Assembly: GCA_001792215.1 (NCBI GenBank) | Contig: MGGC01000027.1 | Span: forward strand, 270 to 36,938 | Length of the DNA stretch: 36,669 nt | Direction: 5' to 3' | DNA from: Candidatus Woesebacteria bacterium RIFCSPHIGHO2_01_FULL_38_10 | GTDB taxonomy: Bacteria > Patescibacteriota > Microgenomatia > UBA8517 | Part shown: positions 24,165-32,697 of the stretch, one piece after another | Layout of the letters: every line of letters starts with the position of its first letter | Numbering within the stretch: position 1 is the stretch's first letter | Made by a program: the position numbers and the translations under genes | The notes under the pieces: generated by a model | The model's input: the letters and a program-made list of their open reading frames with translations, nothing else | The model's database searches: none | Told to the model about the DNA's origin: nothing

Positions 24165-25967
24165 TTAGTTCGCCACTACCTCAAAATATAAATATCCATT
24201 AGTTCCATAAATTCCCTTTACAATATTCGCACTGTTTGGAATTTCTTCGTCCGTTCCAATTATTAAACTATTTGGGTTTTGCAAATGATTTTTGGCAAAA
24301 TCTATCGAACGAAACTCATACTTATCAAAGGTTCTTACCGTCGAGAATCCGAACTTATCTCTTGAAGTAAGTTCATGATTGGACTGGAAGTATTTCGGAG
24401 GATAGTTTAGATAAAAAAGAAAAAGAATATAAGGCTGATCGTACTTATCGGTTACAATAATTTTTTCAAAATTATTTTCCCTTTCTTTTAAGTAAGAAAC
24501 AAGTTCTTTTACTCCATATTGAGAAGAAAAAGGGTATTCCTTGGCCATATGAACCCAGTACATATGAATGTATCTTAAAAACCCCCAAAATACCAAAATT
24601 CCAATTATCCCGTAACCCATAACCCGTAACAATTTCAAACCAATAAAGGATATCTTTTCTAAAAAAATAACCAACCCATACGCACTAATTATTTCCAGGG
24701 GAATTACCATATTTTCCGCGCGAAGTGCGTTGGGTGACTGAAAAGTCAAGGCGGATGCTATTGGAGCAATCACCAACCACCAAAAAACCAATTTTGAACT
24801 TTTGGTTTGGTTCCTAACCATCCACCCTAAACCAGTCACCAACAATAATATATCTAAGATATAAAGTTGTCCCGTCTCGGGAACTCTATTTCTTTGGATT
24901 ACATCACCTGATAAAAATAAAAATTCTCCATGAAAATGCTTAGACCAATTTTCTAAAAAGGACAAACTATAATTAATTGCTTTATTGTGTAACACCTTCG
25001 CTGAATAACTAGCGTAGTTTTTATGCTCTCCCCTTTGCTCGTTAATACGAGCTAAAGGGCCTGGATCTGCAAAAAGCCCTACACCACTAGCACGGGCAGA
25101 GACCTCTTTAAATTCCCTAATTAGTGGAAGTATTGCCAGAAAACCAACTAGCCCAATAAACAAAAAATTCTTTAAGTTTCTTTTAAATTCTGTTCTGTAA
25201 ATAATCATTAGTCCAAATATTAAAAGAGGGACAACAATTCTAGCAGCGTGATAAGAATACAAAGAAAGAGAAAAACTTAATACTGAAAGTGTTAAAAAAG
25301 CTAAATTTTTTATTCGCAATTCACGAATACCACGACCTTCAGGCTGTGGACATCCCGCACAAGTCTGTGCGAGACTGATTCTGTACCAAATGGTACGGAG
25401 AAGCGAACGCGAGCAGACTTGTCGATCTGAAGGCGAGAAAGCCTCGGGGCCGAAGTGGTTTATTCCTTTTAAAAAAAGGTAAATAGCCAAAACAATAAAG
25501 AATGTTGCCACATTTACCTCCCAACCGCCTCGGGAAAAATGGATATGCCAAGGAGATATTGCCAGTAACAAACTGGCTAAAGTTCCAAGCTCGAATCGCG
25601 AAGGAGATGAAACATTCCCAGTTCCAATTTTTTTCTCTGGGAAAGCCTCCTTACCCAAAAGGTAAACCAAATACACTGTTACAACTCCAAGAAAGGCGTT
25701 TGGAACTCTTACGGCCCATTCGTTTAACCCCAAAACTTTCACGAATGGAATTACTAGGTAAAAATAAAGTCCTGGTTTATAATCATTAAAGGATTGAAAG
25801 TGAATCGGCCATAAGTTGCCGTGCTCATCTTTCCCTGTTTGTATTAAAGAAAACGCATTGTAACCAATGGCTGCCTCATCCGCATTCAGAGCAGGATAGT
25901 CATTAAGTCGGAAAAAGCGTAAAGAAAAAGCAAGCAAAATAATAAGAATTAATTGAAACCTTCTCAT
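24165..25967 (-). CDS. PMT/ArnT-like GT-C glycosyltransferase, paralogue 1
   Basis: This 600-residue protein has about 11 membrane helices and a C-terminal soluble domain (about 480-600). The first outer loop carries the GT-C acidic pair Asp30-Glu31 within LNADEAAIGYNAFS, then TGKDEHGNLWPI and DYKPGLYFYL. This is the PMT_2/ArnT pattern that transfers a sugar from a polyprenyl-phosphate donor on the outer face to lipid, glycan or protein. Compared with its four paralogues it has about 44 extra residues (170-213) in the third loop, encoded by a nested palindrome. A smaller extra patch (KKIGTGNVSSPSRFELG) sits in the loop before LLLAISPW. A GAGGT Shine-Dalgarno site lies 8 nt before the ATG. It follows paralogue 2 by 6 nt. 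Confidence 0.87.
   Translation of the reverse strand: MRRFQLILIILLAFSLRFFRLNDYPALNADEAAIGYNAFSLIQTGKDEHGNLWPIHFQSFNDYKPGLYFYLVIPFVKVLGLNEWAVRVPNAFLGVVTVYLVYLLGKEAFPEKKIGTGNVSSPSRFELGTLASLLLAISPWHIHFSRGGWEVNVATFFIVLAIYLFLKGINHFGPEAFSPSDRQVCSRSLLRTIWYRISLAQTCAGCPQPEGRGIRELRIKNLAFLTLSVLSFSLSLYSYHAARIVVPLLIFGLMIIYRTEFKRNLKNFLFIGLVGFLAILPLIREFKEVSARASGVGLFADPGPLARINEQRGEHKNYASYSAKVLHNKAINYSLSFLENWSKHFHGEFLFLSGDVIQRNRVPETGQLYILDILLLVTGLGWMVRNQTKSSKLVFWWLVIAPIASALTFQSPNALRAENMVIPLEIISAYGLVIFLEKISFIGLKLLRVMGYGIIGILVFWGFLRYIHMYWVHMAKEYPFSSQYGVKELVSYLKERENNFEKIIVTDKYDQPYILFLFYLNYPPKYFQSNHELTSRDKFGFSTVRTFDKYEFRSIDFAKNHLQNPNSLIIGTDEEIPNSANIVKGIYGTNGYLYFEVVAN
25329..25459 (-). repeat. In-frame nested palindrome PE-C (131 bp)
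   Basis: Successive nested arms pair across the whole block. ACCAC (25329-25333) pairs with GTGGT (25455-25459). CCTTCAG (25336-25342) pairs with CTGAAGG (25427-25433). ACAAGTCTG (25359-25367) pairs with CAGACTTGT (25414-25422). A perfect GTACCA-AA-TGGTAC apex lies at 25383-25396. Smaller alternative hairpins include CC-N16-GG at 25330-25349, shared with the other palindromic elements, and CGCACA-AGTC-TGTGCG at 25356-25371. It is open in the host frame and adds about 44 residues. Confidence 0.87.
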
Positions 25968-25973
25968 ATATAT

Positions 25974-27737
25974 TTACCTCACCTCAATTATCCAAAATGC
26001 TCTCTCCCCATTAAGATAATCTATTTTTCTAATCAAATTAAATTCCGACGTATCCTTAATATCTTGGACCGGAGCTTCTACGTAATCCCCCACTATCAAA
26101 GACTCATGATCTTTAAGATCTAAGGGCCAATTAATCGCTGAAAACTCTATATTGTCCAATTTCTCGATATAGCCAACGTCACCTCTGTATTGACTTTCAA
26201 CTAGATTTGCCTGTTTTTGATATTTTGATGGAGAGTATTTTTGATAGAACAAAAAATAAATATATGGTTGTGCAAAAGATTGTTGAACCTTTATCTTTTC
26301 ATACTTTTCTTGAACAGGAGTAAGTGTTTCAACAATCTGCTTGTATCCATAGCTCCAAACTTTTGAATTATGTTTTGACAAGTGTATAAAATATGAGTCC
26401 AAAAAATAGATATAGTTAAGGACATAGATCAAACTCCCGAAAATGAGCAAAGTAACGGGTGCATACCTAATCCATCCTATGGGTGGGTTTTTATTGACAC
26501 CCCTTACCCTGACAATTATTTCTACCACTCCAAAAGCTGTTATTAAAGAAAGCGGAACAACCATATTGAAGGAACGAACTGCATGAACCTGGTCGCGGGA
26601 CAGTGCTGCCGGAAAAGGTGCCAAAACGAACCAGAGCAGTAAAAAAGTTCTAAGTTTTTGTTCTTTGGTCTTTAGCAACCCAATAAAGCCTAAAATTAGT
26701 AAGAATATGTCAGATAAGAGTGTCATTCCGTGATTCGGCGCCGAATGTCTCGGATTGGGCCAATCTCCTTCAAAAAATAAAAATTTTCCTGAAAAATGGT
26801 TAAACCATCTACCCATTATTCCCCTGGCAAAGTTGAGAGTTTCGGGATGGAAAAATAAATAGTTAATATCGCCGACTTTCTCATTGCCCTGATTTAGAAA
26901 ATTCTGTAAATACTCCCTCGGTCTTGGATAGGAAAAAACACTAAAAACATTCAGCCTGCCTGTCTTTCCCTGAAACGTGCTCAAAATGATCGGTAGAGAA
27001 AGTAGAATTCCAATCAGCATCGAGCCCGCAAGGCTTCTCCTTGAAGAAACTGTCAATAATTTAGCTTCCTTCCAGAATGCAACTACAAGTGCAAAAACTA
27101 CAATCAACGTTGCAAGTTTAGCTCCTTGATAAGCTGCTAAAGTTGATGAAAAATATATTGAAGCTAAAATCAAGAATCTGGAATTTTTAAAAGACTTCAA
27201 GAAAAAATATATTCCGGCCAAAGTCAGCGTCAAAGAAACGTTCGCTTCCCAAGCACCACGGGAGAACTGAATATGCCACGGGCTAATTGACAATAATAAT
27301 GCTGATATCGTAGGCAAAAGCCCGTCCGTTTGTATGTTATGTGTTAACACGCTAGGTGCTATTTTTTTTAAACGCGCAGTAGGTAATTCGTAACTCATTA
27401 ACAAATTAACAATCTTATAGATTAAATAAACTGCGATTATCCCAAATATTGCACTAGGCAATCGAACCGTATACTCGTTTAGTCCAAAAAATGCAACAAA
27501 CGGAACTGTCAGATAAACATAAAGCCCCGGCTTATAGTCGCCAAAAGACTTAAAAATGATTGGCAAAAATTCACCATACTCATCTTTTCCTGTTTTTAAA
27601 ATAGAATATGCATTATAACCTAGGGCGGCTTCGTCGGGAGTTAAGTGAGGGGGAATATTATCTAACTTCCACAATCTTAAAACAGCCGCAATTAAAACTA
27701 TTAATATTATCGAATATTTTTTCAGAACACCTCTCAT
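25974..27737 (-). CDS. PMT/ArnT-like GT-C glycosyltransferase, paralogue 2
   Basis: This 587-residue GT-C protein has Asp35-Glu36 in HLTPDEAALGYNAYSIL, followed by TGKDEYGEFLPI and FGDYKPGLYVYL, all shared with paralogues 1, 3, 4 and 5. The second conserved point is LLLSISPWHIQFSRGAWEANVS, where Arg and Glu recur across the set. A C-terminal soluble domain after the last helix has PYIYFLFYQKYSPSKYQ. By family, it moves a sugar from polyprenyl phosphate in the outer leaflet; acceptor unknown. The loop before LLLSISPW is about 20 residues longer than in paralogue 5 (KIAPSVLTHNIQTDGLL). Its start follows paralogue 3 by 36 nt and no Shine-Dalgarno site precedes it. Confidence 0.87.
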   Translation of the reverse strand: MRGVLKKYSIILIVLIAAVLRLWKLDNIPPHLTPDEAALGYNAYSILKTGKDEYGEFLPIIFKSFGDYKPGLYVYLTVPFVAFFGLNEYTVRLPSAIFGIIAVYLIYKIVNLLMSYELPTARLKKIAPSVLTHNIQTDGLLPTISALLLSISPWHIQFSRGAWEANVSLTLTLAGIYFFLKSFKNSRFLILASIYFSSTLAAYQGAKLATLIVVFALVVAFWKEAKLLTVSSRRSLAGSMLIGILLSLPIILSTFQGKTGRLNVFSVFSYPRPREYLQNFLNQGNEKVGDINYLFFHPETLNFARGIMGRWFNHFSGKFLFFEGDWPNPRHSAPNHGMTLLSDIFLLILGFIGLLKTKEQKLRTFLLLWFVLAPFPAALSRDQVHAVRSFNMVVPLSLITAFGVVEIIVRVRGVNKNPPIGWIRYAPVTLLIFGSLIYVLNYIYFLDSYFIHLSKHNSKVWSYGYKQIVETLTPVQEKYEKIKVQQSFAQPYIYFLFYQKYSPSKYQKQANLVESQYRGDVGYIEKLDNIEFSAINWPLDLKDHESLIVGDYVEAPVQDIKDTSEFNLIRKIDYLNGERAFWIIEVR

Positions 27738-27773
27738 GTTACTTCTGTGAATTAATTCTTAGATATAAACCTT

Positions 27774-29582
27774 TTAGTTTTCGTAAATTTCAAACGCACG
27801 CTTTCCATCTAGGAAACTTATTAATTTTAATCTAACCCAGCCTTCAGGAAAGTTGTTAGGACTACTAACCAGAAGGCATCTTGCGGAGTGACAGTCGACT
27901 ATTTTTTTACTTTCCAAAATGAATTCTTTACTTCTCTCTCTTTCCTTAACCTGCCAGTCGTTCACAAAATAGAATTTGTCAAACGCATCCACCCACCACC
28001 AGTTTGATTGATTAAAGCGTATTAAGTTAGAATCACTTCTATATTTTTCAGGATCCCAATTCCAATAGAAAAGAAAAAACTCGTGAGGTTCACCATATTT
28101 TTTTGTGATAATGATCTTATCGTACTTATCATAATTTTCCTTGGCATAATTAACCACTTCCTCGTACCCATACTGCCAACTCCATGAATAATTTTTTCTA
28201 TAATCTCCAAGATATTTTGATAAATAATTTGCAAGTGATATCGTTACTACAATGATATATATCATTGTAGTAATAACCTTCGCCTTATATCTGAGTTTAT
28301 TTAACAACCAAAATGCACTCACAGAGGTTAGTATCATTGGAACAGGCAGAAAGGTGACAGAACGAAGAACATGAGGAGCCTCCCGCGTTAAACTTGACGA
28401 TATCGGAGCCAGAAATAACCAAGCTACAATAAGAAAATGTTTTAACCAACTCCCGCCTCTAGATTGTGCATAAAAAGATTTTAGGGCACGCTTCAGAATC
28501 AACACAAATCCCAAATAAAAAAGGGGTAAATTGATCAGGTATAAAAGTCCATGGTTTGGAAGACTAAACTGGTAATGACTTCCTCCGTTAATAAAAAGAA
28601 AATAAGGAGTGAAGTGTGACAGATAATTCTTTGAAAATTGTGTAGTAAAATATACGGGACGGTTGTAGATCAACCTTGCCAAACCTGGATTCAAATCTGA
28701 ACTTTTCCTAGACTCAATAATTTTGCCTATTGCGCCAAGATCTATAATTGATACTTTTCCATACCTCGCTTGACCAGAAGCACTAAAAAGTTGGAAAAAC
28801 ATGGGTATGAAGAAGAAGGCAATAGGTAATAGAAAATAGCAAATAGTCTTTTTATGCGCCTTCGCAGAAAACCACGATCGCAAGCTCGTGGGAGCCCCAT
28901 TGAAATTCTTACACTTTTTTCTAAATATGAAAACTGATACAACTAGAAAAAGCGGAGTAAAAATTCGGTAGGAATTGTATGTCCAAACGGTCAGGCCGAG
29001 GAAAAGTGTGGAAAGTAGAAAGTAGTATGTATTACGGGAAGATGCCTTTAAGAAAAAATAAACACCGGTTACAAAAAAGGTGAGCGCCAAGTTTGCTTCA
29101 AAGGCAGCACGCGAGAGGAATAAACTCCAAGGTTCTACAGCCACAAGAAGCGAGGAAAGAAGTGCGATACCCTCCCCATTTAAATAATATATATTGCGTC
29201 CAGAATTCCTGTTCCGGTTTTTGGAGAACAATTCTTTCGTAAGTAAATATGTAAACAACACTGTCACTATTCCTGATAACAGCGAGAGAAAACGGACAGC
29301 AAAAGTATTTAACCCGAATAAAAATTCGGAGATTGCGGTCAAATAAATATAGACAGGAAGTTTATAATCTCCATAGGCCCTAAAAATTATCGGAAAGTTA
29401 ATCCCCCATTCGTCTTTAGCGGTTTTTAAAATTGAGTAAGCATTATAACCGTGAGAAACTTCATCCCAGTTCAAAGATGGAGGCATTTGGTTAATTACCA
29501 CAAATCTCAATAATGCGGCAATTATAACAATTGAAACTATGGCCCAGTGATTGTTAAAAAACACTCTAATTTGTCTTGGCAT
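27774..29582 (-). CDS. PMT/ArnT-like GT-C glycosyltransferase, paralogue 3
   Basis: This 602-residue GT-C protein has Asp40-Glu41 in SLNWDEVSHGYNAYSIL, then TAKDEWGINFPI and YGDYKLPVYIYL. It has the multipass core and C-terminal domain of its neighbours (HEFFLFYWNWDPEKY). In the LSRAAFEANL region it keeps the Arg and Glu of the family. About 18 residues (226-243) in a cytoplasmic loop are encoded by palindromic element PE-D, absent from paralogues 1, 2 and 5. Another extra patch (NRNRNSGRNIYYLNGEG) sits in the loop before LLVAVEPW. I chose ATG 29582, preceded by GGGG; a TTG 12 nt upstream is also in frame. The start overlaps the previous gene by 17 nt. Confidence 0.87.
   Translation of the reverse strand: MPRQIRVFFNNHWAIVSIVIIAALLRFVVINQMPPSLNWDEVSHGYNAYSILKTAKDEWGINFPIIFRAYGDYKLPVYIYLTAISEFLFGLNTFAVRFLSLLSGIVTVLFTYLLTKELFSKNRNRNSGRNIYYLNGEGIALLSSLLVAVEPWSLFLSRAAFEANLALTFFVTGVYFFLKASSRNTYYFLLSTLFLGLTVWTYNSYRIFTPLFLVVSVFIFRKKCKNFNGAPTSLRSWFSAKAHKKTICYFLLPIAFFFIPMFFQLFSASGQARYGKVSIIDLGAIGKIIESRKSSDLNPGLARLIYNRPVYFTTQFSKNYLSHFTPYFLFINGGSHYQFSLPNHGLLYLINLPLFYLGFVLILKRALKSFYAQSRGGSWLKHFLIVAWLFLAPISSSLTREAPHVLRSVTFLPVPMILTSVSAFWLLNKLRYKAKVITTMIYIIVVTISLANYLSKYLGDYRKNYSWSWQYGYEEVVNYAKENYDKYDKIIITKKYGEPHEFFLFYWNWDPEKYRSDSNLIRFNQSNWWWVDAFDKFYFVNDWQVKERERSKEFILESKKIVDCHSARCLLVSSPNNFPEGWVRLKLISFLDGKRAFEIYEN
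28855..28905 (-). repeat. In-frame palindromic element PE-D
   Basis: A CC-N16-GG hairpin (28872-28891, CCACGA...TCGTGG) follows a small GCG-CCTT-CGC hairpin. The region is open in the GT-C frame and encodes extra loop residues between FRKKCKNF and the next helix. Confidence 0.72.
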
Positions 29583-31398
29583 ATAATTCCCCAAATGGTT
29601 CCACTACTAAAATTGCTGTGTCATTATTTGGATAACTTATTTTATTGACAATGTTCATCCCATCGGGAAACTCTCCCGGCCTCCCAACTAAGAAAGTCGT
29701 AGAATCCAAGTTCAAATCTCGAGGTTCAATTGTCTGAAAAACATATTTCCCCAAAAAATAGCTATCCAGCTGATCCAGAAATGCAAGCTTTTTATCTTTG
29801 TAGCGATTCCAGTCCTTACTGTAATTTTGATAGTCTTTAGGATCCCATTTATTAGCAAAGGCTATATAGATGTGCGGTTCTGAAAGTTTTCGGCTTACAA
29901 TAATTTTGAGTTTATCTTCTGAGTTCTCCCCGAGCCAAGTTGCAACTTCCAAATTCCCATACAACATCCCTTTGGAAGCTACTTGTGGCGATAAAAGAAA
30001 ATATTTTTTCAAAAAAGACCCAAACGATAAAAGAACAATGAAAAAATATAATAAAAGAACAATTCTAGTAAAGTTAGAAGACATTCTCTTATTTAAAATG
30101 TCAATAATTACTGTCACTCCTAACGCCGAAGCGATTTGTATAGCCGGCATCATGATCGCCACCCTGTTTGCGGCATAACCTTTTCCTGTTGTCAGACTGG
30201 CAGGGATCGTCGCCACTAGTATCCAAAAAAGGGTTATCACTCCAATCTTTTCTCTTGGATTTTTCAGAATATAAATTAAAAAACCAATCAAAAAAGGAGT
30301 TTCAAACCAGTAAAGCACCCCTGTTCCGGGAAGCATACCATAAGTTGTCTCCCCTGCACCGTTTTTAAACAGAAATTTTACCGAGAAAAATTGCCTATAA
30401 GTATCTATAAATCTTTTGGCAACAATTTGATATTTATTATGCATAAGCCTAGCCAAGACTGGATTTACCCCCCCTTCTATTGTTATTAACCTTGCAGCGG
30501 CTTGAGCTTCTAATGCCCCTCTAAAAATACTCACGTCTTGTACTCTCCTGCCTGCCCCTTCGGTAAAAGTGTAAACAACAAGAGTAATGAATATGAGACA
30601 GATAATGACGCTAAAAATATAAGCTCGCATAAGTCTGTCTTCGAGGGCGAAAACAAAGCGATCCCGTCTCCGAGATTGATTCGTTACAACTCTCTGCAAC
30701 AACAATTTAAATTCCCTTCTAAACAAAAGTATTAAAAATAAAATCATTAAAGGCGTAACCAACCTTGCCGAATGGTAGGTAAAAAGATTAAGACCGAAAG
30801 TAATAGAAGCTGGAATCAGAAATCTGAAATCTTTAATTCCTTTCAAAAATAAGAAGGTTGAAAGCGGTAAAAAAAAAGTCGTCAAATTTGCCTCAAAAGC
30901 ACCGCGGGAAAGCATGATGTGCCACGGACTAATTGCTAAAAGAAATGCAACGACCAATCCGAGTCGTAAGTTGCCTGTCTGCACAGGCGGGTAAGTTGTA
31001 AGTTGTAAGTATCTCTTGGGCCCTGTAGTTCGAAACCCGAAGTTTAATAACTGCACAACAAGTAAGTAGGTAATATAAACAGCTGCAGATCCTAGGAGAG
31101 CATTCGGAAAGCGAGTCGCAAACTTTGTAAGCCCAAATATTGCAACCGAAGGGATGGTCAAATATGTATAAAGCGGAGCTTTAAAGTCACCGAATGACTC
31201 TAGAGTTAACGGCAAAAAATGTCCCCATTGATCCTGACCCGTTTTCAATAAAGAGTAAGCATCATAACCAAAAGATGCCTCATCCGGAGTAAATCCAACT
31301 GGAATTTTTTGCAAAACAATCACCCTCAACAAAAATCCAAGAATAATTATTCCCCAAAGCCATGAAGACGATTTCCTTAGCGACACGCCTAAATTCAT
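29566..31398 (-). CDS. PMT/ArnT-like GT-C glycosyltransferase, paralogue 4
   Basis: This 610-residue GT-C protein has Asp39-Glu40 in GFTPDEASFGYDAYSLL, then TGQDQWGHFLPL and FGDFKAPLYTYL. Family contacts LLAISPWHIMLSRGAFEANL follow. Two loop insertions set it apart. The first, about residues 128-147, is encoded by TAAGTTG-type tandem words around a short palindrome. The second, about 237-258 (TNQSRRRDRFVFALEDRLM), is encoded by a palindrome related to PE-C. Both lie in loops, so the fold is probably intact. A TATAAT exactly 7 nt before the ATG suggests a leaderless promoter, although the gene also follows the previous one by 3 nt. The function is the same class as its neighbours; the acceptor is unknown. 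Confidence 0.87.
   Translation of the reverse strand: MNLGVSLRKSSSWLWGIIILGFLLRVIVLQKIPVGFTPDEASFGYDAYSLLKTGQDQWGHFLPLTLESFGDFKAPLYTYLTIPSVAIFGLTKFATRFPNALLGSAAVYITYLLVVQLLNFGFRTTGPKRYLQLTTYPPVQTGNLRLGLVVAFLLAISPWHIMLSRGAFEANLTTFFLPLSTFLFLKGIKDFRFLIPASITFGLNLFTYHSARLVTPLMILFLILLFRREFKLLLQRVVTNQSRRRDRFVFALEDRLMRAYIFSVIICLIFITLVVYTFTEGAGRRVQDVSIFRGALEAQAAARLITIEGGVNPVLARLMHNKYQIVAKRFIDTYRQFFSVKFLFKNGAGETTYGMLPGTGVLYWFETPFLIGFLIYILKNPREKIGVITLFWILVATIPASLTTGKGYAANRVAIMMPAIQIASALGVTVIIDILNKRMSSNFTRIVLLLYFFIVLLSFGSFLKKYFLLSPQVASKGMLYGNLEVATWLGENSEDKLKIIVSRKLSEPHIYIAFANKWDPKDYQNYSKDWNRYKDKKLAFLDQLDSYFLGKYVFQTIEPRDLNLDSTTFLVGRPGEFPDGMNIVNKISYPNNDTAILVVEPFGELYAKTN
30625..30690 (-). repeat. In-frame repeat PE-E, related to PE-C
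   Basis: Read on the minus strand, GAATCAATCTCG and CAGACTTATGCG match the PE-C words GAATCAGTCTCG and CAGACTTGTGCG, one mismatch each. They are farther apart here. The block is in frame and coincides with extra residues relative to paralogues 1, 2 and 5. Confidence 0.55.
30958..31010 (-). repeat. TAAGTTG tandem words with a central palindrome
   Basis: The plus strand has GTAAGTT repeated several times around CCTGTCTGCACAGGCGG, a CCTGT/ACAGG palindrome. It is in frame in the loop before LLAISPW of paralogue 4 and absent from the short loop of paralogue 5. Confidence 0.55.
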
Positions 31399-31401
31399 AA
31401 A

Positions 31402-32697
31402 TTAAATTATATCCTTTTCGTGTTTTAAAAGTCGAAGAAGAAGTATAAAAACTACGATGTTAATTATGGATAGCGTTTGCGCAAAGACGGGAAATTTATA
31501 AAACCCCTCTAACAAAGGAAAGGGCGGAGCCCAGAACAGGTGATAAAGGTTCAAAAAATGTACTATAGAAAATATTATGTAGGGAATGAGTAATACTGGT
31601 ACAGAACTAAGAAGAAAGGTCGCATAAGGAAAAAACGGATATAGATACCGTTCATGAATCCGTGTCATAAACAAAAAACTTACAAATGTAACAATTAAAA
31701 GCGAAACAAAAATTCGTTCGTTAGTAATCTTTTTTTTAATTAGCCAATAATCTATCCCCACAATCCCCGCCAAAGTTACTAAAAATCCCAAAGCTCTGGC
31801 TGGCAACCCGAGGAACAAAGCGCTATCAAGGGTTTTACTGGAATCGACCAACCACCAGAAATTAAACGCATTCGCAGTCAAATATCCAATTTCTCCCGGA
31901 AGAATTCTTTCTTTGTATAAATTAAAAAGCCAAACAAAAAGATTAAGATGTGGATGAAACCAGAGAGAAATTAAAGTAATAGTTACCAGGCAATAAACAA
32001 AAGCTTTCAACCAATCATTCAATTTATATCTTTTCCAAAAGGCAACAAAACCTAAAACTGGAATAAAAATTCCCAAAGAACCTTTGAATAAAAACGAGAG
32101 CGAGAAAAACAAAACAAATCTCACTAAATTCTTTTCCATTAACGCTAACACTCCCGCTAAGCCCAGCAGGTTAACAACGCTATCAGTTTGTCCCCAAACA
32201 CTGGAGTTGTACCAAATAATCGGATTAGATAACCAAACTACAGTAAGAATTAAAGCTTTCCTTTCATCCTTTGTCTTATTGATAACGTAATGATAGATCA
32301 TTAATCCAATTCCCAAATCAGCGAAAATAGAAGGAAGTTTTACAAGCAAAATCATTCCCTTCAGTTCCCAAAACCAGATAAAACCTGAGGGGAAAATTTT
32401 AATATTATTATTTAAAAACCAAGAAAATCTCTCGACCCACAACCAAACCGTCCTTAACCCGGCAAAAAGCAGGATTGTTAATGGTGGTTGGTTCGGAGCA
32501 GAATATTCCCAGTTCACTTTTTCAAAACTTTCAGAAGGGAAGCCATAAAAACCATTTAGCCCCCTCTCAACCGCCAACTTTCCCCATGAGATGTTGTTGT
32601 TTAAATCCCCGTGGTAAGCAACAAAAATTAAAGAAAGCCTTAGAAACAAAGCCAACGAAAAAATAAGTAGTAGCTTTTTATTTATATTTTTTAACAT
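31402..32697 (-). CDS. GT-C membrane glycosyltransferase of a second type, copy B
   Basis: This 431-residue multipass protein has Asp31 in YHGDLNNNISWGK (first outer loop), then ERGLNGFYGF and NQPPLTILLFAGL. A late RIHERYLYPFFPYATFLL motif recalls the HERY-type signature of bacterial GT-C/GT87-like mannosyltransferases. WGQTDSVVNLLGL matches WGQTDSLYALPL in the next gene upstream, so the two are paralogues. It differs from the PMT set by lacking the DE-GYNAYS loop and the C-terminal domain. It probably uses a polyprenyl-phosphate sugar. I chose ATG 32697 over ATG 32730, because the latter lies deep in the upstream gene and would sit 2 nt from a TATAAT. Overlap with the upstream gene is 20 nt. 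Confidence 0.75.
   Translation of the reverse strand: MLKNINKKLLLIFSLALFLRLSLIFVAYHGDLNNNISWGKLAVERGLNGFYGFPSESFEKVNWEYSAPNQPPLTILLFAGLRTVWLWVERFSWFLNNNIKIFPSGFIWFWELKGMILLVKLPSIFADLGIGLMIYHYVINKTKDERKALILTVVWLSNPIIWYNSSVWGQTDSVVNLLGLAGVLALMEKNLVRFVLFFSLSFLFKGSLGIFIPVLGFVAFWKRYKLNDWLKAFVYCLVTITLISLWFHPHLNLFVWLFNLYKERILPGEIGYLTANAFNFWWLVDSSKTLDSALFLGLPARALGFLVTLAGIVGIDYWLIKKKITNERIFVSLLIVTFVSFLFMTRIHERYLYPFFPYATFLLSSVPVLLIPYIIFSIVHFLNLYHLFWAPPFPLLEGFYKFPVFAQTLSIINIVVFILLLRLLKHEKDII
31406..31411 (-). promoter_or_regulatory. Leaderless promoter -10 for GT-C paralogue 4
   Basis: TATAAT is followed by exactly 7 nt and the ATG. A TCGACT (4 of 6) lies 18 nt upstream (31430-31435). It sits within the 3' end of the preceding gene, so it would be an internal promoter. 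Confidence 0.5.

Noticed and set aside
29870-30178. 102-codon plus-strand open frame opposite GT-C paralogue 4
   Set aside because: Antisense shadow of a well-supported gene, without a family motif or ribosome site.
30958-31010. TAAGTTG repeats considered as a small CRISPR-like array
   Set aside because: The words are 7 nt with no regular spacers, lie in a coding frame, and no cas gene is present.
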